NCBI GenBank assembly: GCA_003024175.1
Contig: MDYQ01000061.1
Coordinates: 103,544 to 167,543, forward strand
Length of the DNA stretch: 64,000 bases
Source of the DNA: Planoprotostelium fungivorum
Lineage: Eukaryota > Evosea > Variosea > Cavosteliida > Cavosteliaceae
Direction: 5' to 3'
Both the position numbers and the translations under genes were made by a program. The notes under the pieces were generated by a model. The model was not told where the DNA came from. It searched no databases and saw only the letters and a list, made by a program, of their open reading frames with translations. This document shows positions 1-10,523 of the stretch, in pieces (position 1 is the first letter of the stretch; every line of letters starts with the position of its first letter).

Positions 1-725
1 TGATCGATGATGTAGATCGATTCGGATGATGTCGATCACCTGATAGAGGGCATCTTTGTGAATCGCTTTCCACGCTCCATTCTCTATGGATATGTCTCTG
101 CCCATGACCTTTCCACGTCAGATGCAGACATCTCTCTCCATCACCTCGCAAGGATGCATCTGCCCCTCGTTTCGGTCGCTTGGAATGGGTCCAGGATGCA
201 ACTCATGGACAGTGTACATGCGACCGAGTTGCGTGTAAGTCAACAAGAGACTCTTACGAATGTATTCTCTCAGACCAAAGGGTCCGTAGATTTCGAACGG
301 CTGAAAATAATGAGAGAGGTGGAGGGTGATTGTGATGTATCACCTCGGTTGATTGGGCTTCTTCGACGCGAGTGTCTGCACCCTCTTCAGTTTGACCTCC
401 CATTCCATTGAATGTAGATGCCATGAGAGGTATCAGTCCAAACATGTGATCGGCTGTGATGGATCAGCAATCGTGTGATTCGAACCGTCACCATGCATGT
501 GAGTGATAAAGATCTTGCTCATCTTGCTGAGAGCTAATCCTTTCGATTTTTGCAACTGAAATCACATCAGGGAGATAGGTCTACGAGATCCGACACCTGA
601 TGTTGTGTTCCTTCTCCACAATCAAACAGCCACCATTCCTTTTCCAGATTCAATGCCAAAGAGCTAGTATTTCTTGTAGCCGTGGGCTTTGCAGAAGAGG
701 TACCGAGAAAGACGAGAGAAAGCAT
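1..725 (-). CDS. tRNase Z (ELAC-type zinc phosphodiesterase), 5' part, cut by left edge
   Basis: Endonuclease that removes the 3' trailer from tRNA precursors; metallo-beta-lactamase fold with two zincs. Five exons can be chained in frame on the minus strand: 725-597, 555-492, 453-344, 300-145 and 108-40, all with GT-AG introns. Seen in order: start [19 protein letters not shown] (the family's LGTxSxxPTxxRN opening), then [12 protein letters not shown], then [15 protein letters not shown], which is the HxHxDH zinc motif and is rebuilt only when the 491-454 intron is removed, then [13 protein letters not shown] and YTVHEL, all typical of tRNase Z. The remaining zinc ligands lie beyond the left edge, so the gene is incomplete. 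It is divergent from the first LPMO gene. The length class (short ELAC1 versus long ELAC2) cannot be settled, but the catalytic motif near the N-terminus favours the short form. Confidence 0.9.
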
Positions 726-732
726 GGTGTCT

Positions 733-1259
733 TGTGATTGTTCCGGTCGGTTAGTGTATGCTTGTTGTGTAAAATGATGTCGGAACGATTCACCGAATCA
801 ACATCCTCTTTTTGGAATGTGTTCGTTCTTGACTTTCAGAAATTCCAGTGTAACACGGTGGCCCGTTCAGCGTTTGATGATGGCTGTGATCATATCTCTC
901 TGTCATGTTTTTGAGGTTCGAGCTGAAGCGTAATGTCGTATTCGATTGGCTCGATTTTTGGTTCAATCGTCGTGTCGTCTACCTCTTCAAAAGAAGGTCT
1001 CAGGCGCACACCAACATCAATAAGGAACTCCACCACTCATCACTTCTCATCGTCTGAAGAATATCCTGTCAGTCTAACTCTGGAATCTCTGTCTCTTCTC
1101 TCAGCTCACAACCCTGCGTCTGTCACTTCCCGCTCTAAAGAGGACAATCTTCGTTTCGAGAGAAGAATGGACTCCTTATGATCACTCCTACTGCGCCAGT
1201 CTGGCACAAGTTGAAGTTTCTTTGTCATACAGACCGTGTCGACACGGCACAACAGACCC
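733..1259. other. Intergenic region between tRNase Z and the first LPMO gene
   Basis: About 530 bases between two divergent starts. An open frame of 82 codons (933-1181, plus) is rich in Ser and Thr and has no recognisable motif; minus-strand frames here are short and broken. I see no convincing gene and treat it as promoter DNA for both neighbours. Confidence 0.4.
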
Positions 1260-1269
1260 CGAGGTGAAG

Positions 1270-1286
1270 TTTATTCTTTTCCAACC
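1270..1286 (+). promoter_or_regulatory. Conserved leader motif of LPMO gene 1
   Basis: The 17-base block TTTATTCTTTTCCAACC ends five bases before the ATG. The same block precedes the other two copies at 3777-3793 and 6704-6720, while DNA further upstream differs among the three. It is probably a core promoter, initiator or 5' UTR element. Confidence 0.5.
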
Positions 1287-1291
1287 CGAAG

Positions 1292-3180
1292 ATGAAGCAG
1301 GTGGCTCTTCTGCTCGTTCTTCTCTTGGCGGCTTCGGCTCACATTTCTCTCCATCATCCTTCCGTCTATGATCCCGTGAGCCATTTTGTCATTTCGGATC
1401 GATGATCGCGAGATGGCTGATAATAGACAGGAACCCTACAACGATAACTACAAGGACAGCAACAAAGCGTCTGACCCTCTGGACGGTTTAACATTCGACC
1501 AATGGTGGTGGCACGGATATCTGAACAACCCTCCCATCGCGAGACCCGACAATGTGATCTCATGCGTGCACATCGCCATCCTCTAAACATGTGCAGGTGT
1601 TCGAACTCCCCGCCAACGGTCAAGCGAAGGCATGGATCAGCACCAGCAGATCTTACACCCCTTACGGCTGGCCAGAGAGGATGTTCCCCAACCCAGAAGC
1701 CATCGTCGAGCCCTTCGCTGACAGTCCTTACGTCAGTGAGTCGCCGCCATAATGATGCACCTCTGTACTGACCACGTGCCAGAGAACAACAACATCCACA
1801 CGACCAACAGAAGCGACCTTGCCGGTTGCGTTCTGGGTATCTCATACAAGTCAGACAGATTCCAGATCAAGCCTGAAGACTTTGGTATGTTTGCATCTTG
1901 GTACTCGTCCCGTTCTTAAGTACGAGCGCAGTCATCTTCTCTGTTGCCCACGACTGCCCTGCCAGATGGCTGCAGACGTTCCAAGTGCCCAACTTGCCAG
2001 CGTGTCCGAACGGAATGTGTCAGTGTGCATGGTTCTGGGTACACAAGTCATACGGAGGAACTGATCAGATCGTAAGTCATCGTCGCTCTCCGTCATGCAT
2101 CCGTCATCATCGCCTTCTTGATCAACCTCATCCTCGTAAAGAAAAGGTGCTGACAGTCTTTAGTACATGACGCCATTCCAATGCAAGGTCACTGGCGCTT
2201 CTGCTAGCGCCTCGCCTGTCGATGTGGCTCACGCCAAGCCCCCCCGAAAGTGCTGGGATCCAGCCAACTGCAGACTTGGACCTCGCAACCCCATGTACTG
2301 GATGTAAGTGCCACCATGCTTACATTCCCACACGATCGTCACATCCTTCACCAAACGGCCATCATCATCAACATCATCTGATGATGATCACAGGAACCAG
2401 GACAGAAACAACATGCCCGAAGTCATGCACTTCGCTCCTTCTTACTCCACCCTCTACGGTTTCCCCGAAGGTGCTCAGAAGGACATCTTCGTTGCAACGA
2501 ACCCCGTCAACTACGTGTCCAGACCCTTCCCTGCCGAGGCCAAGTGTAACGGCAAGCCCTCTCGTCTCGTCAGCTCTGGCAACGGAACTCTGGTTCTGAA
2601 GCAGAACGACATCTTAGTGTCGCCCAACTGCAAGTACAACTTGTGGTTCGGTGGCGATGGTGCCCTCTACCTCGGTACACCAGGTGAGATCCAGTCTATC
2701 ATGACGATGGGAACTGACTGTACGTAGATCGCAACAGCATCTGGGACACTAACTTCTACTTCCGTACTAACGGCAACCCCGGCGGCAGTGGATGGACCGC
2801 CAGCATTACAAAGGCTGGAGACTTTATCATCCAGAACTCTGCCGGACAGAACCGCTTTACCAGTCCCATGACAAGCAACGTTGGAGTTGGACCTTACCGC
2901 TTGGAGTTGACCAACGCTGGTCAGCTGGTCTTATTCGACTCACTTGGCCACGACTTGTGGGAGTCTAGCTGGAAGTGAGTTCCTCTCATCTTCTTCACCG
3001 CTCTTGCATCATCATCTTGATCATCACATTTCATCACAATCTCGATGATGTTGCGTTGTGAAACTCACGATGAGCAGTGATCAGCGCGAGCAGAGCTGGG
3101 TAGGACCTTTCAACCCCGATCCACCCATCTGGAAGACTTTCGCTCGCAACAGCACCAGAGTGCTGATCAAGGCTCAATGA
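1292..3180 (+). CDS. Secreted AA14-like LPMO fused to bulb-type lectin domain (copy 1, short form)
   Basis: Predicted copper oxygenase that cleaves polysaccharides outside the cell. Nine exons (1292-1375, 1431-1553, 1597-1735, 1783-1884, 1932-2071, 2164-2303, 2394-2683, 2728-2974, 3078-3180) give 455 residues. The signal peptide MKQVALLLVLLLAASA is followed directly by HISLHHPSVYD, so cleavage would expose His1, the hallmark of LPMOs. Later come FDQWWWHGYLNNPP, a conserved His in NNIHTTNRSD (mature about 105), CPNGMCQCAWFWV and QIYMTPFQCKVTG with Tyr about 181. His1/His105/Tyr181 matches the AA14 histidine brace (His1, His99, Tyr176) as I recall it. Residues about 280-435 form a bulb-type (mannose-binding) lectin domain with repeated GDGALYLGT, AGDFIIQNSAG and AGQLVLFDS strands. 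Unlike copies 2 and 3 it stops right after that domain and lacks PAN repeats. The family assignment is from memory; activity and substrate are inferred. Confidence 0.8.
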
Positions 3181-3201
3181 GCGATCACGGAGAGTCTGGA
3201 C

Positions 3202-3207
3202 AATAAA
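3202..3207 (+). terminator. Polyadenylation signal AATAAA of LPMO gene 1
   Basis: AATAAA lies 22 bases after the stop codon. Confidence 0.6.
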
Positions 3208-3210
3208 ATG

Positions 3211-3776
3211 TCTCGTGTTTCATGCGTGGCTTGACTCAAATGAGAGGATATGGATGGGTGTTGATCAATTCGACGAGACGAATTTATGGATCTGACGATT
3301 GGATTGTTCCTCTCTTCGATAGGGTCAAAACTCGACTTCTAAAGATATTCTGCCGGGTGCGATCGTTCTCGTCGGTGTATCTAAGCGCTACTGAAGACGA
3401 CGAGACCCTGAATCCGTCACCTTAGGTAGGTGGGTTACTCCTGCCTCCTAAACCTCACCTGAACCTGCAGTCAGACACATCAGTGCACCGTCAGAAGTAT
3501 CACCGATGCACGTTCCTCTCTGCATCCGATAGAACGTACCCCAAACAGAAGTGAAATGGCTCGGTTCATTCAGAACCATCCACGCGTTCCTCCCCCAGAA
3601 TCGACTTCTGTACTCCTCCTTCTCTTTCTCTATAGAGATGTATACCCAAACTGTCACCTCGTCGCGTCCAAATGAGACATCATTCGCCCAATGAAACGAA
3701 CCAGCTCTGCCGCTTGACATAAACTGAGGCCTTCTTGTCATACTGCGGATTAGGGTGAAGAGACCTCGAGGTGAGG
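3211..3776. other. Intergenic region between LPMO copies 1 and 2
   Basis: About 570 bases. Short frames at 3222-3425 (plus) and 3448-3741 (minus) show no domain, no splice-supported extension and no resemblance to neighbours. It probably holds the promoter of copy 2. Confidence 0.4.
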
Positions 3777-3793
3777 TTTATTCTTTTCCAACC
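3777..3793 (+). promoter_or_regulatory. Conserved leader motif of LPMO gene 2
   Basis: Exact copy of the 17-base TTTATTCTTTTCCAACC block seen before copies 1 and 3, here four bases before the ATG. Confidence 0.5.
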
Positions 3794-3797
3794 GAAG

Positions 3798-6276
3798 ATG
3801 AAGCAGGTAGCCCTTCTGCTCGTTCTTCTCTTGGCAGCTTCGGCTCACATTTCTCTCCATCATCCTTCCGTCTATGATCCCGTGAGTCATTTTGTCATAT
3901 CGTCACTCTCAATCTCCGTATGATTCGGATGAGGCTGACGGATCTCAGAATACGTATGACGATAACCACAGAGACGCAAACAAAGCGTCTGACCCTCTGG
4001 ACGGTTTAACATTCGACCAATGGTGGTGGCATGGATATCTGAACAACCCTCCCATCGCGAGACCCGACAATGTGATTTCATATCACCATCACACATCATC
4101 TTCTAAACATGCGCAGGTGTTCGAGCTCCCCGCTAACGGTAAAGTGAAGGCGTGGATCGCAAATTCGAGAACGTTTACGCCTTACGGCTGGCCGGACAGG
4201 ATGTTTAAGAATCCAGAGGACGTTATCGAGCCTTTCACAACCAGTCAATACGTCCGTGAGTGGACACATCACATGACGACGGATGGATTCTGAATGACGA
4301 TGTGCAGAGTGGAACAACATCCACACGAACAACAGAAGCGACCTTGCCGGTTGCGTTCTGGGTATCTCATACAAGTCAGACAGATTCCAGATCAAGCCTG
4401 AAGACTTTGGTGAGTCTGCAGCTTATCTATCGCCTTTTCCTAAAGTACGAGCAGTCATCTTCTCTGTGGCCCACGACTGCCCTGCGAGATGGCTGCAGAC
4501 GTTCCAAGTGCCCAACTTGCCAGCGTGTCCGAACGGAATGTGTCAGTGTGCATGGTTCTGGGTGCACAAGTCATACGGAGGAACTGATCAGATCGTGAGT
4601 CTTCATCTGCCATCATCCCTCTGCCATCATGCATCATCATCACGAACTAGTTGGCCTTCGTAAAAAGAGGGATGCTGACAGTGTATAGTACATGACGCCA
4701 TTCCAATGCAAGGTCACTGGCGCTTCTGCTAGCGCCTCGCCTGTCGATGTGGCTCACGCCAAGCCTCCTCGAAAGTGCTGGGACCCTGCCAACTGCAGAC
4801 TTGGACCTCGCAACCCCATGTACTGGATGTGAGTTCCATCTATCTCCATCACATCACGCTCATCACATCATGCCGCAAACATCATCAAGAGCATCATTTG
4901 ACCGACATCCATAGGAACAAGGAGAGGAACAATATGCACGAGCCCGACCACTTCGCTCCTTCCTACTCCACCCTCTACGGTTTCCCCGAAGGTGCTCAGC
5001 AAGACATCTTTGTTGCAACCAACCCCGTCAACTACGTGTCCAGACCCTTCCCTGCCGAAGCCAAGTGCGGCACGAAGCCCTCTCGTCTCGTCAGCTCTGG
5101 CAACGGAACACTGACCCTGGGACAGAACGACATCTTAGTGTCGCCCAACTGCAAGTACAACCTGTGGTTCGGTGGTGATGGTGCCCTCTACCTCGGTACA
5201 CCAGGTGAGAAATTCTTCATCTGATAGTTGTACATGATGGGAAGAAGGACTCATGGATATAGATCGCAACAGCATCTGGGACATCAACTTTTACTGGCGT
5301 ACAAATAACAACCCGGGCGGCAGTGGATGGATTGCCAGCATCACCAGCGCTGGAGACTTTATCATTCAGAACTCTGCAGGACAGAGAAGATTCACCAGTC
5401 CCATGACGAACAACGTTGGAGTTGGACCTTACCGCTTGGAGTTGACCAACGCCGGACAAATCATCTTGTTCGACTCACTTGGCCACGACTTGTGGGAGTC
5501 TAGCTGGAAGTGAGTTCCCCTCCACCGTCACCATCATCATGATGTCTGATGATGTGATGATGAGAGACCTAAAGACGAGCAGTGATCAACGAGAGCAGAA
5601 CTGGGTCGGACCATTCAACCCCGATCCACCCATCTGGAAGACCTTCTCTCGCAACAACACCAACAACGGTGGAAACAACGGTGGTAACGGTGGAGACAAC
5701 AGTGACTACGGACCCATCACTGCCAACACCGATCGCTGGGGATCTGACATCGGCAACGCCAAGGCTGACAGCGCAAAGACATGTCAGGCCATGTGCTACA
5801 AGTGAGGACGGAGGACATCACCCTCGTGATGCTGTCGATGATGACGGTGAGGCTGACGAGATGCAACAGGAACGCAGCTTGTGTGTCCTTCAGCTGGAAC
5901 TCTTGCGGTGATGGCACTTGCTACATGAAGGGCAGCGCACCCAGCACAACCGCAAACAACTGCTTCGCCAGTGGAACTATCAACGGTCGTACTGGTAACA
6001 ACAACAACAACGGTGGCAGCTTCGGTCCCATTTTGACTGGAGACAGACCCGGTAGTGATTTGGAGTTGGTGAACGCCGCCAACATCCAAGACTGTCAGCA
6101 GAAGTGCCTCGCCAGACAGTGAGAGAGATAGATGATGAAGATGGCTGATGTAGAGCAGGGGCTGTGGCTCGTTCGCATGGGACTCTTGTGGCAATACTCT
6201 GTGCTGGCTCAAGTCTGGACAGCCCGGCTTAGATACGTCGGTTGGATGCAGACAGAGCGGAGTCGTCAACAAGTGA
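3798..6276 (+). CDS. Secreted AA14-like LPMO + bulb-type lectin + two PAN/apple repeats (copy 2)
   Basis: Long form of the tandem family: 11 exons, 616 residues (3798-3881, 3949-4071, 4117-4255, 4308-4409, 4455-4594, 4689-4828, 4915-5204, 5263-5509, 5583-5801, 5870-6118, 6159-6276). The first eight exons have exactly the lengths of copy 1 (84, 123, 139, 102, 140, 140, 290, 247). Signal peptide, predicted mature His1, the WNNIH histidine and the IYMTPFQCKVTG tyrosine are all kept, so the copper site looks intact. After the lectin domain a linker of Asn and Gly leads to two Cys-rich PAN/apple-like repeats: CQAMCYKNAACVSFSWNSCG and CQQKCLARQGCGSFAWDSCG. PAN modules bind carbohydrate or protein. 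The 45-base intron at 4072-4116 is a multiple of three with no stop, so its retention would stay in frame. Confidence 0.8.
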
Positions 6277-6316
6277 TGAGGTCTCTCATCGGGTGTTCTT
6301 GTGTTTGTAGAACGAG

Positions 6317-6322
6317 AATAAA
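6317..6322 (+). terminator. Polyadenylation signal AATAAA of LPMO gene 2
   Basis: AATAAA lies 41 bases after the stop codon. Confidence 0.55.
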
Positions 6323-6703
6323 TGTTAAAATCAAGAAATGCGAAAGATGATGGATGGGACGGTGGAGATGATGAATGGAAGGTCTTGATGTGATAGAAGA
6401 TTGACCATTTCTAAGCGGATGAGACTTATGAAATCAGGTGAGCAGCCGTCTGTAGCAATCTCGAGAATCTCCTAATACAAGTCTCGATCGATGATGGATG
6501 AAGATTCAAGTTCAGACTGCGAAATCTCGATCCTCTATATTTTCACTGCGACCGATTTCTCCTCCTCCTCTTCTGGTCCGTGCCCGACACCCTTCTCGTG
6601 CTGAAGCGACACCATTCGCTTCACGAGGAGAATTGACACAAAGCCTTCACCCTCTTGACACAAACTGTAGCCGCCTGTCAGACCACAGAGGTCAGCACGT
6701 GTG
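6323..6703. other. Intergenic region between LPMO copies 2 and 3
   Basis: About 380 bases without a supportable gene; the open frame starting at 6498 simply runs into the first exon of copy 3 in another frame. Probable promoter of copy 3. Confidence 0.4.
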
Positions 6704-6720
6704 TTTATTCTTTTCCAACC
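6704..6720 (+). promoter_or_regulatory. Conserved leader motif of LPMO gene 3
   Basis: Third exact copy of TTTATTCTTTTCCAACC, five bases before the ATG of copy 3. It is kept although the DNA immediately upstream is unlike that of the other copies. Confidence 0.5.
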
Positions 6721-6725
6721 CGAAG

Positions 6726-9097
6726 ATGAAGCAGGTGGCTCTTCTGCTCGTTCTTCTCTTGGCGGCTTCGGCTCACATTTCTCTCCATCATCCTTCCGTC
6801 TATGATCCCGTGAGCCGCTTCCGATGGATGATTGAGAGGTGGCTGATGGAAGACAGGAACCCTATAACGATAACTACAAGGACAGCAACAAGGCTTCTGA
6901 CCCTCTGGATGCCTTGCCGTTCGACAAGTGGTGGTGGCACGGACATCTGAATAACCCTCCCATCGCGAGACCCGACAATGTGATTTCACATCACTGTCTC
7001 ATCATCCTCTAAACGTTTGCAGGTGTTCGAGCTCCCCGCCAACGGTCAAGTTAAGGCGTGGATCACCACTAGCAGATCTTTCACTCCCTACGGCTGGCCA
7101 GAGAGAATGTTCCCCAACCCAGAAGCCATCGTCGAGCCCTTCGCTGACAGTCCTTACGTCAGTGAGTCGACACCACATTGATGTGCACCTGCTGATCACG
7201 TGCAGAGTGGAACAACATCCACACGAACAACAGAAGCGATGTCGCTGGCTGCGTTCTGGGTATCTCATACAAGTCAGACAGATTCCAGATCAAGCCTGAA
7301 GACTTTGGTATGTTTGCATCTTGTTCCTCATCTCGTTCTAAAGTACGAGCGCAGTCATCTTCTCTGTGGCCCACGACTGCCCTGCGAGATGGCTGCAGAC
7401 GTTCCAAGTGCCCAACTTGCCAGCGTGTCCGAACGGAATGTGTCAGTGTGCATGGTTCTGGGTGCACAAGTCATACGGAGGAACTGATCAGATCGTGAGT
7501 CTTCATCTGCCATCATCCCTCTGCCATCATGCATCATCATCACGAACTAGTTGGCCTTCGTAAAAAGAGGGATGCTGACAGTGTATAGTACATGACGCCA
7601 TTCCAATGCAAGGTCACTGGCGCTTCTGCTAGCGCCTCGCCTGTCGATGTGGCTCACGCCAAGCCCCCCCGAAAGTGCTTTGATCCCGCTAACTGCAGAC
7701 TTGGACCTCGTAACCCCATGTACTGGATGTGAGTGTATCTTCCCCTTCATCATGTTCATCATCTGATGATGATCGCAGGAACCAGGACAGAAACAACATG
7801 CCCGAAGTCATGCACTTCGCTCCCACGTACTCCACCCTCTACGGCTTCCCCGAAGGTGCTCAGCAAGACATCTTTGTTGCAACGAACCCCGTCAACTACG
7901 TGTCCAGACCCTTCCCTGCCGAAGCCAAGTGCGGCACGAAGCCCTCTCGTCTCGTCAGCTCTGGCAACGGAACGCGAACTCTCGGACAGAACGACATCTT
8001 AGTGTCGCCCAACTGCAAGTACAACCTGTGGTTCGGTGGCGATGGAGCCCTGTACCTCGGTACACCAGGTGACAAACACTCAATCATTAGACGAGAAGGA
8101 CTTACCGTTTGTAGATCGCAACAGCATCTGGGACACCAACTTCTACTGGCGTACTAACGGCAACCCCGGCGGCAGTGGATGGACTGCCAGCATCACGAGC
8201 GCTGGAGACTTTATCATCCAGAACTCTGCCGGACAGAACCGCTTTACCAGTCCCATGACAAGCAACGTTGGAGTTGGACCTTACCGCTTGGAGTTGACCA
8301 ACAACGGACAACTTGTCTTATTCGACTCACTCGGCCACGACTTGTGGGAGTCTAGCTGGAAGTGAGTGATCTTCACCGTCACGATCATCATCCTGTCCAT
8401 CACGATCTGCGATGATGCTGATGAGATGATCAGCGATGATCGTGAGCAGAAGTGGGTCACACCCTTCAACCCCGACCCAGCCATCTGGAAGACCTTCTCT
8501 CGCAACAACACCAACAACGGTGGAAACAACGGTGGTAACGGTGGAGACAACAGTGACTACGGACCCATCACTGCCAACACCGATCGCTGGGGATCTGACA
8601 TCGGCAACGCCAAGGCTGACAGCGCAAAGACATGTCAGGCCATGTGCTACAAGTGAGGAAGCTGACGATGACGACGGTGATGCTGACGAGATGCAAAGGA
8701 ACGCAGCTTGTGTGTCTTTCAGCTGGAACTCTTGCGGTGACGGCACTTGCTACATGAAGGGTAGCGCACCCAGCACAACCGCAAACAACTGCTTCGCTAG
8801 TGGAACCATCAACGGCCGTACTGGTAACAGCAACGGCAGCTTCGGCCCCATTCAGACCGGAGACAGACCCGGTGGTGACTTGGAACAGACCAACGCCGCC
8901 AGCATCCAAGACTGTCAGCAGAAGTGCCTCGCCAAACAGTGAGAAGAGAGAGATAGTGAAGACAGCTGACGTAGAGCAGGGGTTGTGGCTCGTTCGCTTG
9001 GGACTCTTGCGGCAACAGCATGTGCTGGTTGAAGTCTGGACAGCCCAGTGTAGACACAACCGTCGGATGCAGACAGAACGGAGTCGTCAACAAGTGA
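6726..9097 (+). CDS. Secreted AA14-like LPMO + bulb-type lectin + two PAN/apple repeats (copy 3)
   Basis: Same architecture as copy 2: 11 exons, 613 residues (6726-6809, 6857-6979, 7023-7161, 7206-7307, 7355-7494, 7589-7728, 7779-8068, 8115-8361, 8434-8652, 8699-8938, 8980-9097). Exon 10 is nine bases shorter than in copy 2 through loss of three linker Asn/Gly codons. Mature His1, WNNIH and IYMTPFQC are kept. In the LPMO domain it has PFDKWWWHGHL where the others have FDQWWWHGYL. The DNA of 7351-7665, including a whole intron, is identical to copy 2, pointing to recent gene conversion or duplication. The C-terminus ends in GVVNK like copy 2. Likely secreted with its sisters for glycan attack. 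Confidence 0.8.
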
Positions 9098-9131
9098 AGA
9101 GTACGATCTCACGCCAGACTCGTAAAACGAC

Positions 9132-9137
9132 AATAAA
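9132..9137 (+). terminator. Polyadenylation signal AATAAA of LPMO gene 3
   Basis: AATAAA lies 35 bases after the stop. The convergent neighbour ends at 9211, so the two 3' ends are about 80 bases apart. Confidence 0.55.
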
Positions 9138-9210
9138 TGTTGCGATCATATCTGTTGATTCATATTCATAAACACGACGAATATTACACTTTATGTGAAG
9201 ACAAGAGTGT

Positions 9211-10523
9211 TTAGAGCTTCCATCTCTGACAGTCGGAACCGTTATCCTTTTGGAAGGTGACCGCGTTGTTGTTGCATCCGTCGAGGACGAGACCGTTGGC
9301 GACGCTGGAGATCTTGTAGAAGCCGGCGGGTCCTTCAACGAAAGTCCACTGCTGGTTCTTCGAAGCGTTTCTCTCCTGAAGATCTCATCAGATCGTGATT
9401 GGATGATGATGGATGGATGATATGTGATGATGATGGAGAGCTCACTCCGAACAAGATGGGCCTGTTTCCTGGGTTCTTTCTTCCGTAAGCATCCAGACCG
9501 TTGTGGCTGACGGTGTCCACGATGAGATAGTTGTCGTAGCCGTGGATCAGAATCTGGAATTGTCTTCCAGAACCGCCGAGAGTGAGGGTGCTGTTGTCTG
9601 ATCCGATGCTGATGGGCTTCTGGTTGCTCTTCAGAGTGATGGTTCTCTGGCGAATGACGTTAGAATGGGTCAGATGGAGATGGAATGAAGGTCTAACCTT
9701 GGTGACGGCGTTGAATTGGACCTTGTTGGAGTACGGGAGGATTTTGGAAGCGTAGGTTCTGGCGTTCTTCCAGCATGAGAAGGTGTTATTGTTGAGAGTG
9801 GCCTCGCTAGCTCCAGACAGAGAGAGGTAAGACCACAGGACGGCAGTCTGAGCCCAAGCTTCGGCCTGTTTCGAGTCACATCTTGATGTTATCATCGCTT
9901 GAAAATCACCTTGCTCGATCTCGCATAGGGATCAGGCTGGCAGGGATCGTCGGTGATGGCGGAGATCCATTCCTTCGTGCCTCCGATGCCGTTGGTAAAA
10001 TCGAACGAGTGACCGCTCTCGTGAATGAAGACTTCAGGTCCATATCGTCCGAGATAGACACCAGAGTTACCCATAGTGTAAGCTCCGTTGCCAGTGGGTT
10101 TGGCGCTCAACTTGTTGACGGCCGAACGGATACGCAGAGGTACCTGATGCATTCAATCACTGTGCATTCGTGAGGAGAACTCACGTAAGCGAAGAGAGAG
10201 GCCATCTCCTTAGCGTCTGTGACGTATCCGGCGCACAGACAGACGGGAAGCCAGACACCGTCCTCATATCCGACCTCATAGACGGAGTCCACCTTCAATC
10301 CATCGTTGGCTTTCGAGTTGCAAGCGTCGTATCCAGTGCATTTGGAAGTCCAATCGTCACGACGAGTGACGGTGAACTTTGGGGTTGATTTTGTTACAGA
10401 TTTGATCGAGATGTGAGGAGAGAGACCATTGCCCCAGATGACCTTCTTCTTCGACAAATCTACGTCGGCTGACGCAGCTAATGCGGCGAGACCGATAAAG
10501 AGGAGGACCTTTGTGGTTAGCAT
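9211..10523 (-). CDS. Secreted HExxH metallopeptidase-like protein (Con-13-like) with ricin-type lectin tail
   Basis: Five exons (10523-10185, 10143-9910, 9865-9698, 9646-9446, 9375-9211) give 368 residues. The start at MLTTKVLLFIGLAALAASA was chosen over an upstream in-frame ATG because it gives a clean signal peptide. Residues 154-158 are HESGH within EVFIHESGHSFDF, a zinc-binding HExxH motif; with the surrounding pattern it resembles the fungal conidiation-specific protein 13 family as I remember it. The last third carries beta-trefoil features: ITLKSNQKPISIGSDN, then KNQQWTF and CQRWKL, the QxW-type ends of a ricin B-like lectin. It sits tail to tail with the LPMO array and shares its secreted, lectin-tailed character. 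Proteolysis is inferred; the third zinc ligand was not identified. Confidence 0.7.

Noticed and set aside
470-495. GGTTCGAATC, similar to a tRNA T-arm (minus strand)
   Set aside because: It lies in a 38-base intron of tRNase Z and no cloverleaf can be drawn around it.
3448-3741. 97-codon minus-strand frame between LPMO copies
   Set aside because: No domain, no conserved partner, and placed where a promoter is expected.
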